From positions 1 through 64,000 of the forward strand of contig NZ_RHHR01000007.1 of NCBI RefSeq assembly GCF_003710915.1: 64,000 nt of DNA, written 5' to 3'. The notes beneath the pieces were generated by a model, which ran no database searches, was not told the DNA's origin, and saw nothing but the letters and a program-made list of their open reading frames with translations. Positions within the stretch are counted from its first letter, which is position 1, and each line of letters opens with the position of its first letter. Shown in pieces: positions 8,603 through 16,737 of the stretch. Made by a program: the position numbers and the translations under genes. This DNA is from Brevibacillus invocatus (GTDB taxonomy: Bacteria; Bacillota; Bacilli; Brevibacillales; Brevibacillaceae).

Positions 8603-8632
8603 CATCATACATCGAGATAGAACGGTTTGCCA
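8603..8632 (-). promoter_or_regulatory. Sigma-A promoter candidate of recA
   Basis: TTGGCA, an 18-base spacer and TATGAT on the minus strand, about 45 bases before the recA start. Confidence 0.55.
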
Positions 8633-8643
8633 AGTATTTTTTA

Positions 8644-8657
8644 CGAACAAATATTCG
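8644..8657. promoter_or_regulatory. LexA (SOS) box candidate of recA
   Basis: CGAACAAATATTCG fits the Gram-positive SOS box CGAAC-N4-GTTCG except for one base in the right arm. It lies 11 bases upstream of the -35 element of the recA promoter candidate. Confidence 0.5.
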
Positions 8658-8667
8658 CATGCATAAA

Positions 8668-8702
8668 ACAGCCATCCGCATCATCTATGAGCGAATGGCT
8701 GT
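8668..8702 (-). terminator. Terminator of the DEAD-box helicase gene
   Basis: ACAGCCAT/ATGGCTGT stem around a 19-base loop, followed by TTTATG on the minus strand. It lies 15 bases after the helicase stop codon. Confidence 0.75.
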
Positions 8703-8716
8703 TCCGGTCTTGTGTA

Positions 8717-10306
8717 TTAAGAACGCTTTGCTCCGCGAGGCTTCGCAGGCTCGAGGTTGATGCGCTTGCCGTTGATTCGCGTTTGACGCAGCGATTCGTA
8801 AACAAAAGCTGCTACATCCTCCGGAACTTCAACAAAAGTAAAGTTCTCGAAAATGTCGATCCGACCTACCGATTTCCCAGGGATCCCCACCGACTCGGAA
8901 ATCTCGCGAACCAGGTCCTGTGGCTTTATATTGGCATTGCGTCCCACGTTCAGGAAGAAGCGGACCATGCCTTTGGCAGCACCAGTCTCTCCGAAGTTGT
9001 ATGCTTCAGGCTCTTTTGCTTCCGCCACTTCACTATGGAAAGCAAGGTGCAGAGCTGCAGCAGCAATTTTTTCTGCCGGATACTGTTCCACCAGAGAATC
9101 TGTAACCTTTTGATACATCTCAGCAATGGCGTCGCTCTCCAGCAGGCTGATCAGCTGTTCACGCAGCTGTTCCTGCTTGCGCTCCGCTACTTCCTCAAGC
9201 GATGGTACATTGCGGGAGAGCACCTGTGCTTTGGTTTGCTTCTGAATGAACATCATCTGTCTGACTTCGCGCGGAGTCACCAATGTCATGGCAATCCCTT
9301 TGCGTCCAGCACGACCCGTACGGCCAATCCGGTGTACATAGCTCTCGGAATCCTGCGGGATATCGTAGTTGATGACATGGGATACATTGCCGACGTCAAT
9401 ACCGCGTGCTGCCACATCTGTCGCAATCAAAAACTCAATCGAACCCTCACGGAAGGAATTCATCACCTTATCACGCTGAGCTTGAGACAGGTCGCCATGC
9501 AAGCCATCAGCCAAGTAACCCCGTGATTGCAGCATCTCAGTCAGTTCATCTACACCGCGTTTGGTACGGCAGAAAATGATCCCCAATTCCACATCTTCAC
9601 TGTCCAGAATGCGGCACAGGCTTTCCAGCTTATTGCGGTCGAACACTTTGTAATACACTTGCTCGATCAGTGGAGCTGTCACTTCCTCGCGGCTGACAGC
9701 AATCGTTTGCGGAGACTTCATGTAACGGGTAGCCAAGCGCTTGATTTCTGGCGGCATGGTTGCCGAGAAGAGCAAGGTTTGGCGGTCTTCAGGCAGGTGG
9801 TTAATGATCGTTTCGATATCGTCCACGAAGCCCATGTCGAGCATTTCGTCTGCCTCGTCCAAAACAAGCGTATGTACACCTTCCAGCTTCAGCGTTTTGC
9901 GGCGCAGATGATCCAGTACACGACCTGGCGTACCGACCACAACCTGAACACCTTGACGAAGTGCACGGATCTGATGGCCGATGGATTGACCTCCGTAGAT
10001 AGGCAAGGTCCGCACTTTGTTGTACTTTCCAATTCGCAAGAGCTCGCCAGCTACCTGGATCGCCAGTTCACGGGTAGGCGTGAGAATGATCGCCTGTACG
10101 CGATTTGCAGGTGTTACTTTTTCCAAAAGCGGAATACCAAAAGCTGCCGTCTTCCCTGTACCTGTTTGAGCTTGACCGATCAGGTCGCCGCCCTCCAGTA
10201 CTTTCGGAATACAAGCTGCCTGAATCGGCGATGGTTCCTCAAAGCCCATATCGTGAATGGCTTGAAGGATAGATTTATGTAAAGGAAAATCTGAAAAAAT
10301 CGTCAT
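8717..10306 (-). CDS. DEAD-box ATP-dependent RNA helicase with C-terminal DbpA-type RNA-binding domain
   Basis: This 529-residue protein unwinds RNA with ATP. The helicase core shows the Q motif (FEEPSPIQ), motif I AQTGTGKTAAFG, Ia PTRELAIQV, II DEADEMLDMGF, III SATMP and VI HRIGRTGRAGRKG. A C-terminal domain (about residues 450-525: RFFLNVGRNANIKP, VEVPEDVAAFVYE) resembles the RRM-like DbpA/CsdA RNA-binding domain, so a role in ribosome assembly or cold adaptation is likely. The start MTIFSDFPL at 10306 follows AAAGGTG; the longer frame has no ribosome binding site. It begins 8 bases after cinA stops, so the two are probably co-transcribed. CshA/DeaD/DbpA are the nearest named types and I cannot choose between them. 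Confidence 0.92.
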   Translation of the reverse strand: MTIFSDFPLHKSILQAIHDMGFEEPSPIQAACIPKVLEGGDLIGQAQTGTGKTAAFGIPLLEKVTPANRVQAIILTPTRELAIQVAGELLRIGKYNKVRTLPIYGGQSIGHQIRALRQGVQVVVGTPGRVLDHLRRKTLKLEGVHTLVLDEADEMLDMGFVDDIETIINHLPEDRQTLLFSATMPPEIKRLATRYMKSPQTIAVSREEVTAPLIEQVYYKVFDRNKLESLCRILDSEDVELGIIFCRTKRGVDELTEMLQSRGYLADGLHGDLSQAQRDKVMNSFREGSIEFLIATDVAARGIDVGNVSHVINYDIPQDSESYVHRIGRTGRAGRKGIAMTLVTPREVRQMMFIQKQTKAQVLSRNVPSLEEVAERKQEQLREQLISLLESDAIAEMYQKVTDSLVEQYPAEKIAAAALHLAFHSEVAEAKEPEAYNFGETGAAKGMVRFFLNVGRNANIKPQDLVREISESVGIPGKSVGRIDIFENFTFVEVPEDVAAFVYESLRQTRINGKRINLEPAKPRGAKRS

Positions 10307-10313
10307 GAATACG

Positions 10314-11564
10314 TCACCTTTCTTTTTGCATTTGCAGCGCATAAAACAGCGCATATTTAGCGGCACGCTTGACAATGGCATGTCTCTTTCCAGCCAGCCG
10401 CAATTCCTTCACTACTGTCGGCATGCCTTCTGCGGCAATCCCGATATAAACCAGACCCACAGGCTTCCCCTCAGATGGATCGGGGCCCGCTACGCCAGTA
10501 ACCGATATGCCGTAGGTTGAGCCTAATTTTTCTCTGATGCTTTCAGCTAGAATTCGAGCGGTTGTCTCACTGACCGCACCATCTGTTTGCAACACCGATT
10601 CCGGCACATCCAGAAAACGATGCTTGACCTCGTTGGTGTAGCAAACAATACCACCATTGTATACGGCAGAACTGCCGGGCACCATGGTGATCAACGAGGC
10701 GACAGAACCACCTGTACAGCTTTCTGCACAAGCAACCGTTTCCCCCCTGCGCTTCAACTCGGAGACAAAAACCTCATGCAAAGACGATTCACCGATCGCG
10801 TATATATACTGCCCTAGCCGATCGTGAATTTCTTGCTCCACCGGCGCAATCAACGCTTCTGCTTCATCCACAGTTGCAGCTCTGGCCGTGACGCGTAAAG
10901 TCACTTCAAACTCCTTGGCGTATGGCGCGATCGTCGGGTTATCCTGGCTGTCGATCAAATCCAGCAGCTGGGCTTCCAAAGCGGATTCACCAATTCCATA
11001 AAAGCGTAGCACATGCGAATGAAAGACCTGTTTGTCCGGCAACAGCTGAATCAGATATGGCATGACATAGCTTTCCACCATTGGATACAGCTCGCTTGGC
11101 GGCCCTGGCAAGAGGATAAATGTCGTGCCCTCGTGCGCAATCCCCATCCCTGGTGCCATCCCGTAGTCGTTGGTGAACACATGACTACCTTCTATGACTA
11201 GGGCTTGCTTGCGGTTATTTTCCGTCATTACCATCTTGCGCTGTTCGAAAAATGCTTCGATATGCGCCATAGCTGGCGAGTTGATTTCCAGTCCAACGCC
11301 AATGTGTTCTGCCACCGTTTCCTTGGTCAAATCATCCTGAGTAGGACCTAATCCACCCGTAAAGACGACCAGATCGGATCTGCTTGCAGCCAGCCTGATA
11401 GTCTGAAGCAATCTCTGTGTGTTATCCCCCACAACTGTGTGAAAATACACGCCGATGCCGACTTCCGCCAACTTTTGCGACAGGTACTGTGCATTCGTAT
11501 TGGCAATCTGACCAAGCAAGAGCTCGGTTCCCACAGCAATTATCTCCGCTCTCATGTCCCTCAT
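10314..11564 (-). CDS. cinA: Competence/damage-inducible protein CinA (nucleotide pyrophosphatase and NMN amidohydrolase)
   Basis: CinA has two domains. The N-terminal MoCF/COG1058 part (EIIAVGTELLLGQIANTN, TGGLGPTQDDLTKE, LPGPPSE) is an ADP-ribose/nicotinamide mononucleotide pyrophosphatase-like domain. The C-terminal PncC-like part (about 260-416: ETVACAESCTGGSVAS, GITGVAGPD-like SVTGVAGPDPSEGKPVG) deamidates nicotinamide mononucleotide. The length of 413-416 residues is normal. The gene is co-induced with recA during competence in Bacillus, and lies two genes upstream of recA here. Two starts are possible, ATG 11564 or ATG 11555 (MRAEIIAVG). The second matches most relatives but has the poorer spacing to GAGGG. 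Confidence 0.95.
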   Translation of the reverse strand: MRDMRAEIIAVGTELLLGQIANTNAQYLSQKLAEVGIGVYFHTVVGDNTQRLLQTIRLAASRSDLVVFTGGLGPTQDDLTKETVAEHIGVGLEINSPAMAHIEAFFEQRKMVMTENNRKQALVIEGSHVFTNDYGMAPGMGIAHEGTTFILLPGPPSELYPMVESYVMPYLIQLLPDKQVFHSHVLRFYGIGESALEAQLLDLIDSQDNPTIAPYAKEFEVTLRVTARAATVDEAEALIAPVEQEIHDRLGQYIYAIGESSLHEVFVSELKRRGETVACAESCTGGSVASLITMVPGSSAVYNGGIVCYTNEVKHRFLDVPESVLQTDGAVSETTARILAESIREKLGSTYGISVTGVAGPDPSEGKPVGLVYIGIAAEGMPTVVKELRLAGKRHAIVKRAAKYALFYALQMQKER

Positions 11565-11787
11565 CCATTCTCTTTGTGAGTAGAAAAGCCTCTAAAAAGA
11601 CAGTCTATCACCGACAACCTTCTGGGAGAAGAGTCTCTTATTAAAAAGCCTAAAAGAGGTTTTGTTCTATAGAGGTGTGACCGCGCTTTATGGGAAAGGC
11701 TTTTCTGATGTCATGGGAGAGGCACGCGCTGTGGCAACCATGAGCCCCAGCACCTCCCCGATGAATTCTTCACGGTGAAAAAAGAGT

Positions 11788-11812
11788 CCAATACCCGCTT
11801 TACGAGTATTGG
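11788..11812 (-). terminator. Terminator of rimO-pgsA
   Basis: CCAATACTCG/GCGGGTATTGG stem (one bulge) with CTC and six T following on the minus strand. It overlaps the last codons of pgsA. Confidence 0.85.
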
Positions 11813-12375
11813 ATAACGTTGCGATTCTTCGCAAAGTAGTCGTACCCGGAATAAAGGGTGATGATGACCATCGCCCAAATCGCTACCTGATCAAACGGAA
11901 TGCCCAAAAACTCAAATGGGAAGTTGCGGATCATCACGACAGTGACCGCGACGATCTGAACCCACGTCTTTAGTTTGCCCAATGCGCTGGCAGCAATTAC
12001 CTTTCCATCTGCCGCCGCAATCAACCGCAATCCGGTCACGGCAAACTCCCTGCTGATAATGATGATGGCGATCCATGCCTCGAGACGCTGCATTTCAACC
12101 AAGGATATTAAGGCCGCAGAGATAAGCAGTTTATCCGCAAGCGGGTCTAAAAACTTCCCCAGGTTGGTGACCATTTTATTTTTCCGGGCGATATAACCGT
12201 CGAGTCCGTCCGTACTGGCTGCCAGGATGAACACCAAAGCCGCAATCAGCTCGTTATACGTCATCGTTAGGGTACCGATAGTAAAAGTCCCAATGTTGTA
12301 ACGCACCAGCAGAAAAAACATAACTACCGGAACCAGGAAGATCCTGGTGAGGGTGATGCGGTTGGCAAGATTCAC
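11800..12375 (-). CDS. pgsA: CDP-diacylglycerol--glycerol-3-phosphate 3-phosphatidyltransferase
   Basis: PgsA makes phosphatidylglycerol phosphate, the first committed step to phosphatidylglycerol. The 191-residue membrane protein has the complete CDP-alcohol phosphotransferase signature between residues 61 and 86: DGLDGYIARK, then GKFLDPLADK, i.e. DG-x2-G-x2-AR-x8-G-x3-D-x3-D. Several hydrophobic spans (about 8-22, 40-55, 125-145, 155-172) fit a multi-pass enzyme. The start codon directly abuts the rimO stop codon, so translation is coupled. Confidence 0.96.
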   Translation of the reverse strand: MNLANRITLTRIFLVPVVMFFLLVRYNIGTFTIGTLTMTYNELIAALVFILAASTDGLDGYIARKNKMVTNLGKFLDPLADKLLISAALISLVEMQRLEAWIAIIIISREFAVTGLRLIAAADGKVIAASALGKLKTWVQIVAVTVVMIRNFPFEFLGIPFDQVAIWAMVIITLYSGYDYFAKNRNVIQYS

Positions 12376-13722
12376 CTAGACTACCTCCCCGGCAAGATCG
12401 TATTCATAGGAGTGCGTGATTTTCACCTTGGCGATGGTGCCAAGTTCTCCTTTGAAACCAGAGACAAAGACTTCGCCATCAATTTCAGGAGCATCGTACT
12501 GTGTGCGACCTACATAAATGTCATTGCGTCCTTCATAGCGTTCAATGAGTACGTCCAGAACCTGCCCGACGAACCGACCATTTCGCTTGCTGGCGATCTC
12601 GCGTTGGATCTCCATTAAAATATTCGCCCGCTTTTCCTTCAATTCCTCGTCAACATGATCGGGGAGCCTGGATGCCGGTGTATCATCTTCGTTGGAATAG
12701 GTGAACACACCCAAACGATCAAACTCAATATCCTTTACGAACTCACACAGACGCTCAAAGTCCTCGTCTGTCTCTCCAGGAAAACCAACGATCAGAGAAG
12801 TGCGCAATGCCACGTCTGGGACCTGTGCCCGTATTCTCGCGACCAATGCGCGAATATCCGTCTGACGTCCAGGCCGGCGCATTCTTTTAAGGATTTGGTC
12901 CTCAGAGTGCTGCAAAGGCATATCTACGTATTTGCACACTTTTGGATTGTTGGCGAATGTTTGAATCAGCTCATCTGTAAAGAATCCGGGATACGCATAG
13001 TGCAGACGAATCCACTCTATTCCTTCCACTTCTGCCAAACGGTCCAAAAGCTCAGGCAGCATATGCTTGCCTTCATAGATGTCCGTCCCGTAGTTGGTGG
13101 AGTCTTGCGCGATCAGGCTGACCTCCACGATTCCTTGCGCTGTCAAATGACGTGCTTCTTCCAAAATGGACTCAATCGTACGACTACGGAAGTTTCCACG
13201 CATGAGCGGGATACTACAGAACGTACATGCATTATCGCATCCCTCGGCAATTTTGATGTAAGCCGAATACGTCCCCTGCTTAACCTTGCGCTTCACCACA
13301 TCTTCATAGGTAAAGATCGGATTACCAACGTAGATCGGACGCTTTCCGTCCAGCGACTCTTCGATGATCCCCGTAATGGACATAAAATCACCTGTTCCGA
13401 CAATGCCATCCACCTCAGGAATCTCGTTCAAGATATCCTCTTTGTAACGTTGTGTGAGACAGCCTGCCACCACAAGTGATTTTAGTTTTCCAGCTTCTTT
13501 CATCTCAGCCATGTCGAGAATCTTGTTGACCGATTCTTCCTTTGCAGCGTCGATGAAGCCACAGGTATTGACGATGACTACAGTCGCATCCTCGGGATTG
13601 GCGACCAGTTCATAGCCTTTTTCATCTATCAGATGGGCCATCATGTCGGAATCGACAAGATTTTTCTCACAGCCCAATGTTACAATCGCAACTTTTTCTC
13701 GCGAGCCTACCTTCTCTGCCAT
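12376..13722 (-). CDS. rimO: Ribosomal protein S12 methylthiotransferase RimO
   Basis: RimO methylthiolates an aspartate of ribosomal protein S12 using two 4Fe-4S clusters and SAM. The 448-residue protein shows the UPF0004 N-terminal domain (VTLGCEKNLVDSDMM, VNTCGFIDAAKEE, VAGCLTQRY), the radical-SAM motif CDNACTFCSIP (about 163-173) with MRGNFRSR, and a C-terminal TRAM domain (from about 380). The CGFID signature and the absence of MiaB-type features favour RimO over MiaB. B. subtilis is not known to carry rimO at this place, so the position between rodZ and pgsA is a lineage feature. Confidence 0.93.
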   Translation of the reverse strand: MAEKVGSREKVAIVTLGCEKNLVDSDMMAHLIDEKGYELVANPEDATVVIVNTCGFIDAAKEESVNKILDMAEMKEAGKLKSLVVAGCLTQRYKEDILNEIPEVDGIVGTGDFMSITGIIEESLDGKRPIYVGNPIFTYEDVVKRKVKQGTYSAYIKIAEGCDNACTFCSIPLMRGNFRSRTIESILEEARHLTAQGIVEVSLIAQDSTNYGTDIYEGKHMLPELLDRLAEVEGIEWIRLHYAYPGFFTDELIQTFANNPKVCKYVDMPLQHSEDQILKRMRRPGRQTDIRALVARIRAQVPDVALRTSLIVGFPGETDEDFERLCEFVKDIEFDRLGVFTYSNEDDTPASRLPDHVDEELKEKRANILMEIQREIASKRNGRFVGQVLDVLIERYEGRNDIYVGRTQYDAPEIDGEVFVSGFKGELGTIAKVKITHSYEYDLAGEVV

Positions 13723-13815
13723 TCCATTTCCTCCAATTGGTCACACCAGCCCAGATTACACCTATCCAGTATAATATAAGCCCAAAGGAAGTGTCAAAAG
13801 AGACAAAAGTATGAA

Positions 13816-13835
13816 AGGCAAGCATTCGCTTGCCT
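13816..13835 (-). terminator. Weak terminator or attenuator after rodZ
   Basis: AGGCAAGC/GCTTGCCT 8-bp perfect stem, loop GAAT, overlapping the rodZ stop. The following TTTCATACTTTTG is a poor T-run, so read-through to rimO-pgsA is likely. Confidence 0.55.
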
Positions 13836-14724
13836 ACTGTGCAGCCGCCTCTTTTACTGCAATCACAATATTTGACGGCATAGACTTCATTTGGGAGGTG
13901 TCTACAACTACGCCATTCACGGTCAACTCTACCATCATAGGCTTACCGAGACGGACATAAGCCGTTTTTCCAAGCTCGATCGTCTTTTCTTCGTCTTTCT
14001 TCAATTCTCCAGTTCCAACATAGGTTTTCCCTTTTCCTTCCGAAACGCCATACCAGCTTCTGTCTTCCTTCACTTTCAATTTCACTGTAATTTTTTCGCC
14101 GCCTTGCAAAGCGTAGTTATACATGGAGCCTTGCTGTGACTCAAATGTTACGGTCACTGGCGGTGTTTCAACGACAGGAGGTGCAGTCGTGGAAGGATCC
14201 GGAGTCTGCGTCTGGTTGTTTGGAGGCACTGGTGTTTGAGCAATCGGTGGTGTTGCGGCTCCACCCTGTCCGGGAGATACGATTTCTGCACCTGGTGTTA
14301 CCTTTTCCCCAGGAATGGGAAGTGTTACACTCCCGTCGTTGTTGACGAGAGCCACATACGAAACCCCAATGATCAAAGCTACGAACAACACTAAAAGTGC
14401 CTTGGTAATCCAGCGTCCGGCCTGGATGGGACTGTTGGTCGTCGATACTCGGCGCCTTCTCAAGCGTTCTGCCTGCTCAACGGGTGGCTGGGCAGGCAAA
14501 TCCGATTGAAAATGATTCATAAGGTGATTGGCGTCGAGTCCAACGGCTTCCGCATAGCTTTTGATAAATGCACGCGCATAAAAGTGGCCAGGTAGTACGT
14601 GAAAGTGGCCTCTTTCGATCGCTTCCAAATAGCGTCGTTGTATCTTGGTGATTCGTTGGATGTCGTCGAGTGAAATCCCTTTTTCTTCGCGGGCCCTTTG
14701 GAGTACTTGACCTAGCTCAGACAC
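13834..14724 (-). CDS. rodZ: RodZ-family cell-shape protein (YmfM)
   Basis: RodZ links MreB filaments to the membrane in rod-shaped cells. The 296-residue protein has a cytoplasmic helix-turn-helix of the Xre type (residues 1-70, ISLDDIQRITKIQRRYLEAI), a basic stretch (ERLRRRRV, 86-93), one membrane span (about 107-126), a Pro/Thr-rich linker (about 140-185) and an outer DUF4115 domain (about 188-290). This order is typical of Gram-positive RodZ. It follows ymfK by 12 bases and precedes rimO after a weak terminator, so they probably form one transcription unit. Confidence 0.92.
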   Translation of the reverse strand: MSELGQVLQRAREEKGISLDDIQRITKIQRRYLEAIERGHFHVLPGHFYARAFIKSYAEAVGLDANHLMNHFQSDLPAQPPVEQAERLRRRRVSTTNSPIQAGRWITKALLVLFVALIIGVSYVALVNNDGSVTLPIPGEKVTPGAEIVSPGQGGAATPPIAQTPVPPNNQTQTPDPSTTAPPVVETPPVTVTFESQQGSMYNYALQGGEKITVKLKVKEDRSWYGVSEGKGKTYVGTGELKKDEEKTIELGKTAYVRLGKPMMVELTVNGVVVDTSQMKSMPSNIVIAVKEAAAQ

Positions 14725-14736
14725 AGCTTACCCTCC

Positions 14737-15516
14737 TTAATTCATATCGAAATTATCGAAGCCGCGATTGTTAATCAACTCGTAAGTGATTTCCTCATCC
14801 GGATGATGTCGCAACTCAATGATGTAATGAAAATCTGACATTTCATATTCTGACTCTCTTGCAAAAATATCCGGATGTTCGATAATCTTCGCGGCAGGGA
14901 AATTCATGATCTCACGAAGCAAGGAATAGTGTTTTTCGGTCGAACGCAGTGTGGAAACAATCCCATCTATTAAATATACATGATCCGTAGACAACTCATC
15001 AATGGCTAACGAGCTTCGAACGGTCTGGCGCAAGAGAGTAGACGAAATAAATGTCCAGCGCTTATTGGCCGAGACGCTGGCAGCAATCATGGATTCGGTC
15101 TTGCCAACGCGAGGCATGCCGCGTATTCCAATTAGTTGATGACCTTCCTTTTTCAGGATTTCAGCCATAAAGTCAACCAATAGCCCCAATTCATCACGCA
15201 CAAAGCGAAAGGTTTTCTTGTCTTCGCTATCACGCTCGATGTAGCGACCATGCCGAACAGCTAGTCGATCCAGCATGGTTGGCGGCCGCAAGCGTGTTAT
15301 GGTTATGTTGTCCATTTTCTGCACAACATTGCGCAGAACCTCAATTTTTTCATCATCATCGGTCAAAAGCAACATTCCACGGCGCATGGTATCTACACCA
15401 TTAATCGTCAAAATATTAATGTTCAGCATACCTAAAATAGAAGACACGTCCCCTAACAATCCGGGACGGTTGCGCGAAATCTCATATTCCAAATACCACT
15501 CTTTTTTTGCTTCCAT
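14737..15516 (-). CDS. ymfK: YmfK family protein (DUF3388)
   Basis: A conserved protein of unknown function found beside rodZ in Bacillaceae and Paenibacillaceae. The first 75 residues look like an ACT-type ligand-binding domain (EYEISRNRPGLLGDVSSILG, then LTINGVDT). The rest contains GIRGMPRVGKTESMIAAS, which resembles a P-loop but lacks a clear Walker B partner. The ATG at 15516 has GAGAGG 8 bases upstream; the ATG at 15522 is too close to it. It is the first gene after a terminator and a sigma-A promoter candidate, heading ymfK-rodZ. Confidence 0.88.
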   Translation of the reverse strand: MEAKKEWYLEYEISRNRPGLLGDVSSILGMLNINILTINGVDTMRRGMLLLTDDDEKIEVLRNVVQKMDNITITRLRPPTMLDRLAVRHGRYIERDSEDKKTFRFVRDELGLLVDFMAEILKKEGHQLIGIRGMPRVGKTESMIAASVSANKRWTFISSTLLRQTVRSSLAIDELSTDHVYLIDGIVSTLRSTEKHYSLLREIMNFPAAKIIEHPDIFARESEYEMSDFHYIIELRHHPDEEITYELINNRGFDNFDMN

Positions 15517-15555
15517 CTGCATATCCTCTCCGACACCAAAATTGCCTTCTTATGT

Positions 15556-15583
15556 AGTATAACATTTTCCCAACTTTCGACAA
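15556..15583 (-). promoter_or_regulatory. Sigma-A promoter candidate of ymfK-rodZ
   Basis: TTGTCG, a 16-base spacer and TATACT on the minus strand. The -35 overlaps TTGTCGAA, which contains the 7-base Spo0A box core TGTCGAA. A 7-base match is weak evidence by itself. Confidence 0.5.
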
Positions 15584-15596
15584 TCGAAGAAAAGAA

Positions 15597-15617
15597 AAAT
15601 CCCCTATGTCGGGGATT
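15597..15617 (-). terminator. Terminator of the ymfF-ymfJ group
   Basis: AATCCCC/GGGGATT stem, loop GACATA, followed by TTTCTTTTC on the minus strand, 7 bases after the ymfJ stop. Confidence 0.85.
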
Positions 15618-15624
15618 TTATCTG

Positions 15625-15894
15625 TTAGTTACCACGGCTGATATTTTCCGGACTTTGCACCAGTTTCACCATAAGTGAAGCCAATGCTTGTTGCTGTTCT
15701 TTGTCTCCCGCGTCCCACAGCTGTTTCAACAGGCGCTCTTGATCATTTTTCGGATCCACTTGCTCTGATAAGTAGCCACCAATTTGATAAGCCACATTTT
15801 GCAGGGTTTCGCTCTCCATGCCTGCTTGTTTCGCCTGCTCTACTCGATCGCCGAGAAACTCTTTCCAGTCACGAAAATTGTCAAGAATCGACAT
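15625..15894 (-). CDS. ymfJ: DUF3243 family protein YmfJ
   Basis: A small, acidic, helical cytosolic protein of 89 residues and unknown function, found downstream of ymfI in Bacillus. The start MSILDNFRDWKEFLGDRVEQ at 15894 has GGAGGGAA upstream; the longer frame lacks a ribosome binding site. Visible features are GGYLSEQVDPKNDQERLLKQ and a C-terminal helix MVKLVQ. It ends at a strong terminator, so it is the last gene of the ymfF-ymfH-ymfI-ymfJ group. Confidence 0.85.
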   Translation of the reverse strand: MSILDNFRDWKEFLGDRVEQAKQAGMESETLQNVAYQIGGYLSEQVDPKNDQERLLKQLWDAGDKEQQQALASLMVKLVQSPENISRGN

Positions 15895-15993
15895 GTGGAA
15901 ATTCCCTCCCTCTGTATGTTGCGGGCAGATGTTTACCCACACAGAAGTAGAATTCCTTCTTTAGAGCGGAACTATGCATCCACAAGCACTACA

Positions 15994-16728
15994 TCACGTG
16001 TACCAACCGCCGTTTGGACTGACGATTTGTCCGGTTAGATAGCTGGCATCCCTAGACAGCAAAAAACGAACAACAGCGGCCACTTCCTCTGGTCTTCCCA
16101 AGCGGTTAGCAGGGATCTCATCCGCGATTGCTTCCACTTCATCCGGTGAAAACCTCTCCATCATTCCGCCTTGTATGGCACCCGGAGCAACAGCATTCAC
16201 TGTTATTCCGTTTGGTGCCATCTCTTTTGCCAGCGCCTTAGTAAACGTATTAAGCGCACCCTTGGTAAGGGAATAAAGCACCTCGCAGGAGCCACCTGTC
16301 ATTCCCCAGACAGACGTGATGTTCACAATGCGACCGTATCTTTCTCTGAGCATCGCTGGCAGCGCTTGCTGCGTGATCAAAAAGCTGGATCGTATATTCA
16401 AGGCCACCATTTCATCGAACAACGGCACGGAAACATCTGTGAACAGCCCTACATGATCTGCTGAGGCGTTGTTGACCAGAAGAAGCGGCGGAACCTGTAT
16501 GTGCTGAAACATCCGGTTGATTTGATCGGGATCGCGCAAATCTGCCTGCAACGTCTGTACAGGCACTCCCAAATCCTGACATAGCTGAAGGATTGGGGCG
16601 AGCTTATCGGCTGATTGATTGTAATGCAGGTAAAGAGGAACTCCCGCACTGGCCAATGCACGGCTTATCGCTTGGCCGATAGAACCGGAAGCTCCCGTCA
16701 CCAACGCCCAAGGCGTTTGTTGTTCCAT
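15994..16728 (-). CDS. ymfI: Short-chain dehydrogenase/reductase YmfI
   Basis: A 244-residue NAD(P)-dependent reductase of the classical SDR type, close to FabG (3-oxoacyl-ACP reductase) but of unknown substrate. The cofactor motif TGASGSIGQAI is at residues 12-22, NNAS near 88, and the catalytic Ser (ITSVWGMTGGS) and YSLTKGA with Tyr and Lys near 150. VNAVAPGAIQGGM follows. The last residues, GQIVSPNGGWYT, fit the family. It begins 9 bases after ymfH ends, as in Bacillus, so it is co-transcribed with the M16 peptidases. Confidence 0.9.
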   Translation of the reverse strand: MEQQTPWALVTGASGSIGQAISRALASAGVPLYLHYNQSADKLAPILQLCQDLGVPVQTLQADLRDPDQINRMFQHIQVPPLLLVNNASADHVGLFTDVSVPLFDEMVALNIRSSFLITQQALPAMLRERYGRIVNITSVWGMTGGSCEVLYSLTKGALNTFTKALAKEMAPNGITVNAVAPGAIQGGMMERFSPDEVEAIADEIPANRLGRPEEVAAVVRFLLSRDASYLTGQIVSPNGGWYT

Positions 16729-16737
16729 CAGTATTCA

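Noticed and set aside
11565-11799. Possible short peptide genes in the 235 bases between pgsA and cinA
   Set aside because: Two short minus-strand frames have GGGGAGG-like sequence nearby, but they are about 20 codons, unlike any family I know, and their spacing is poor.
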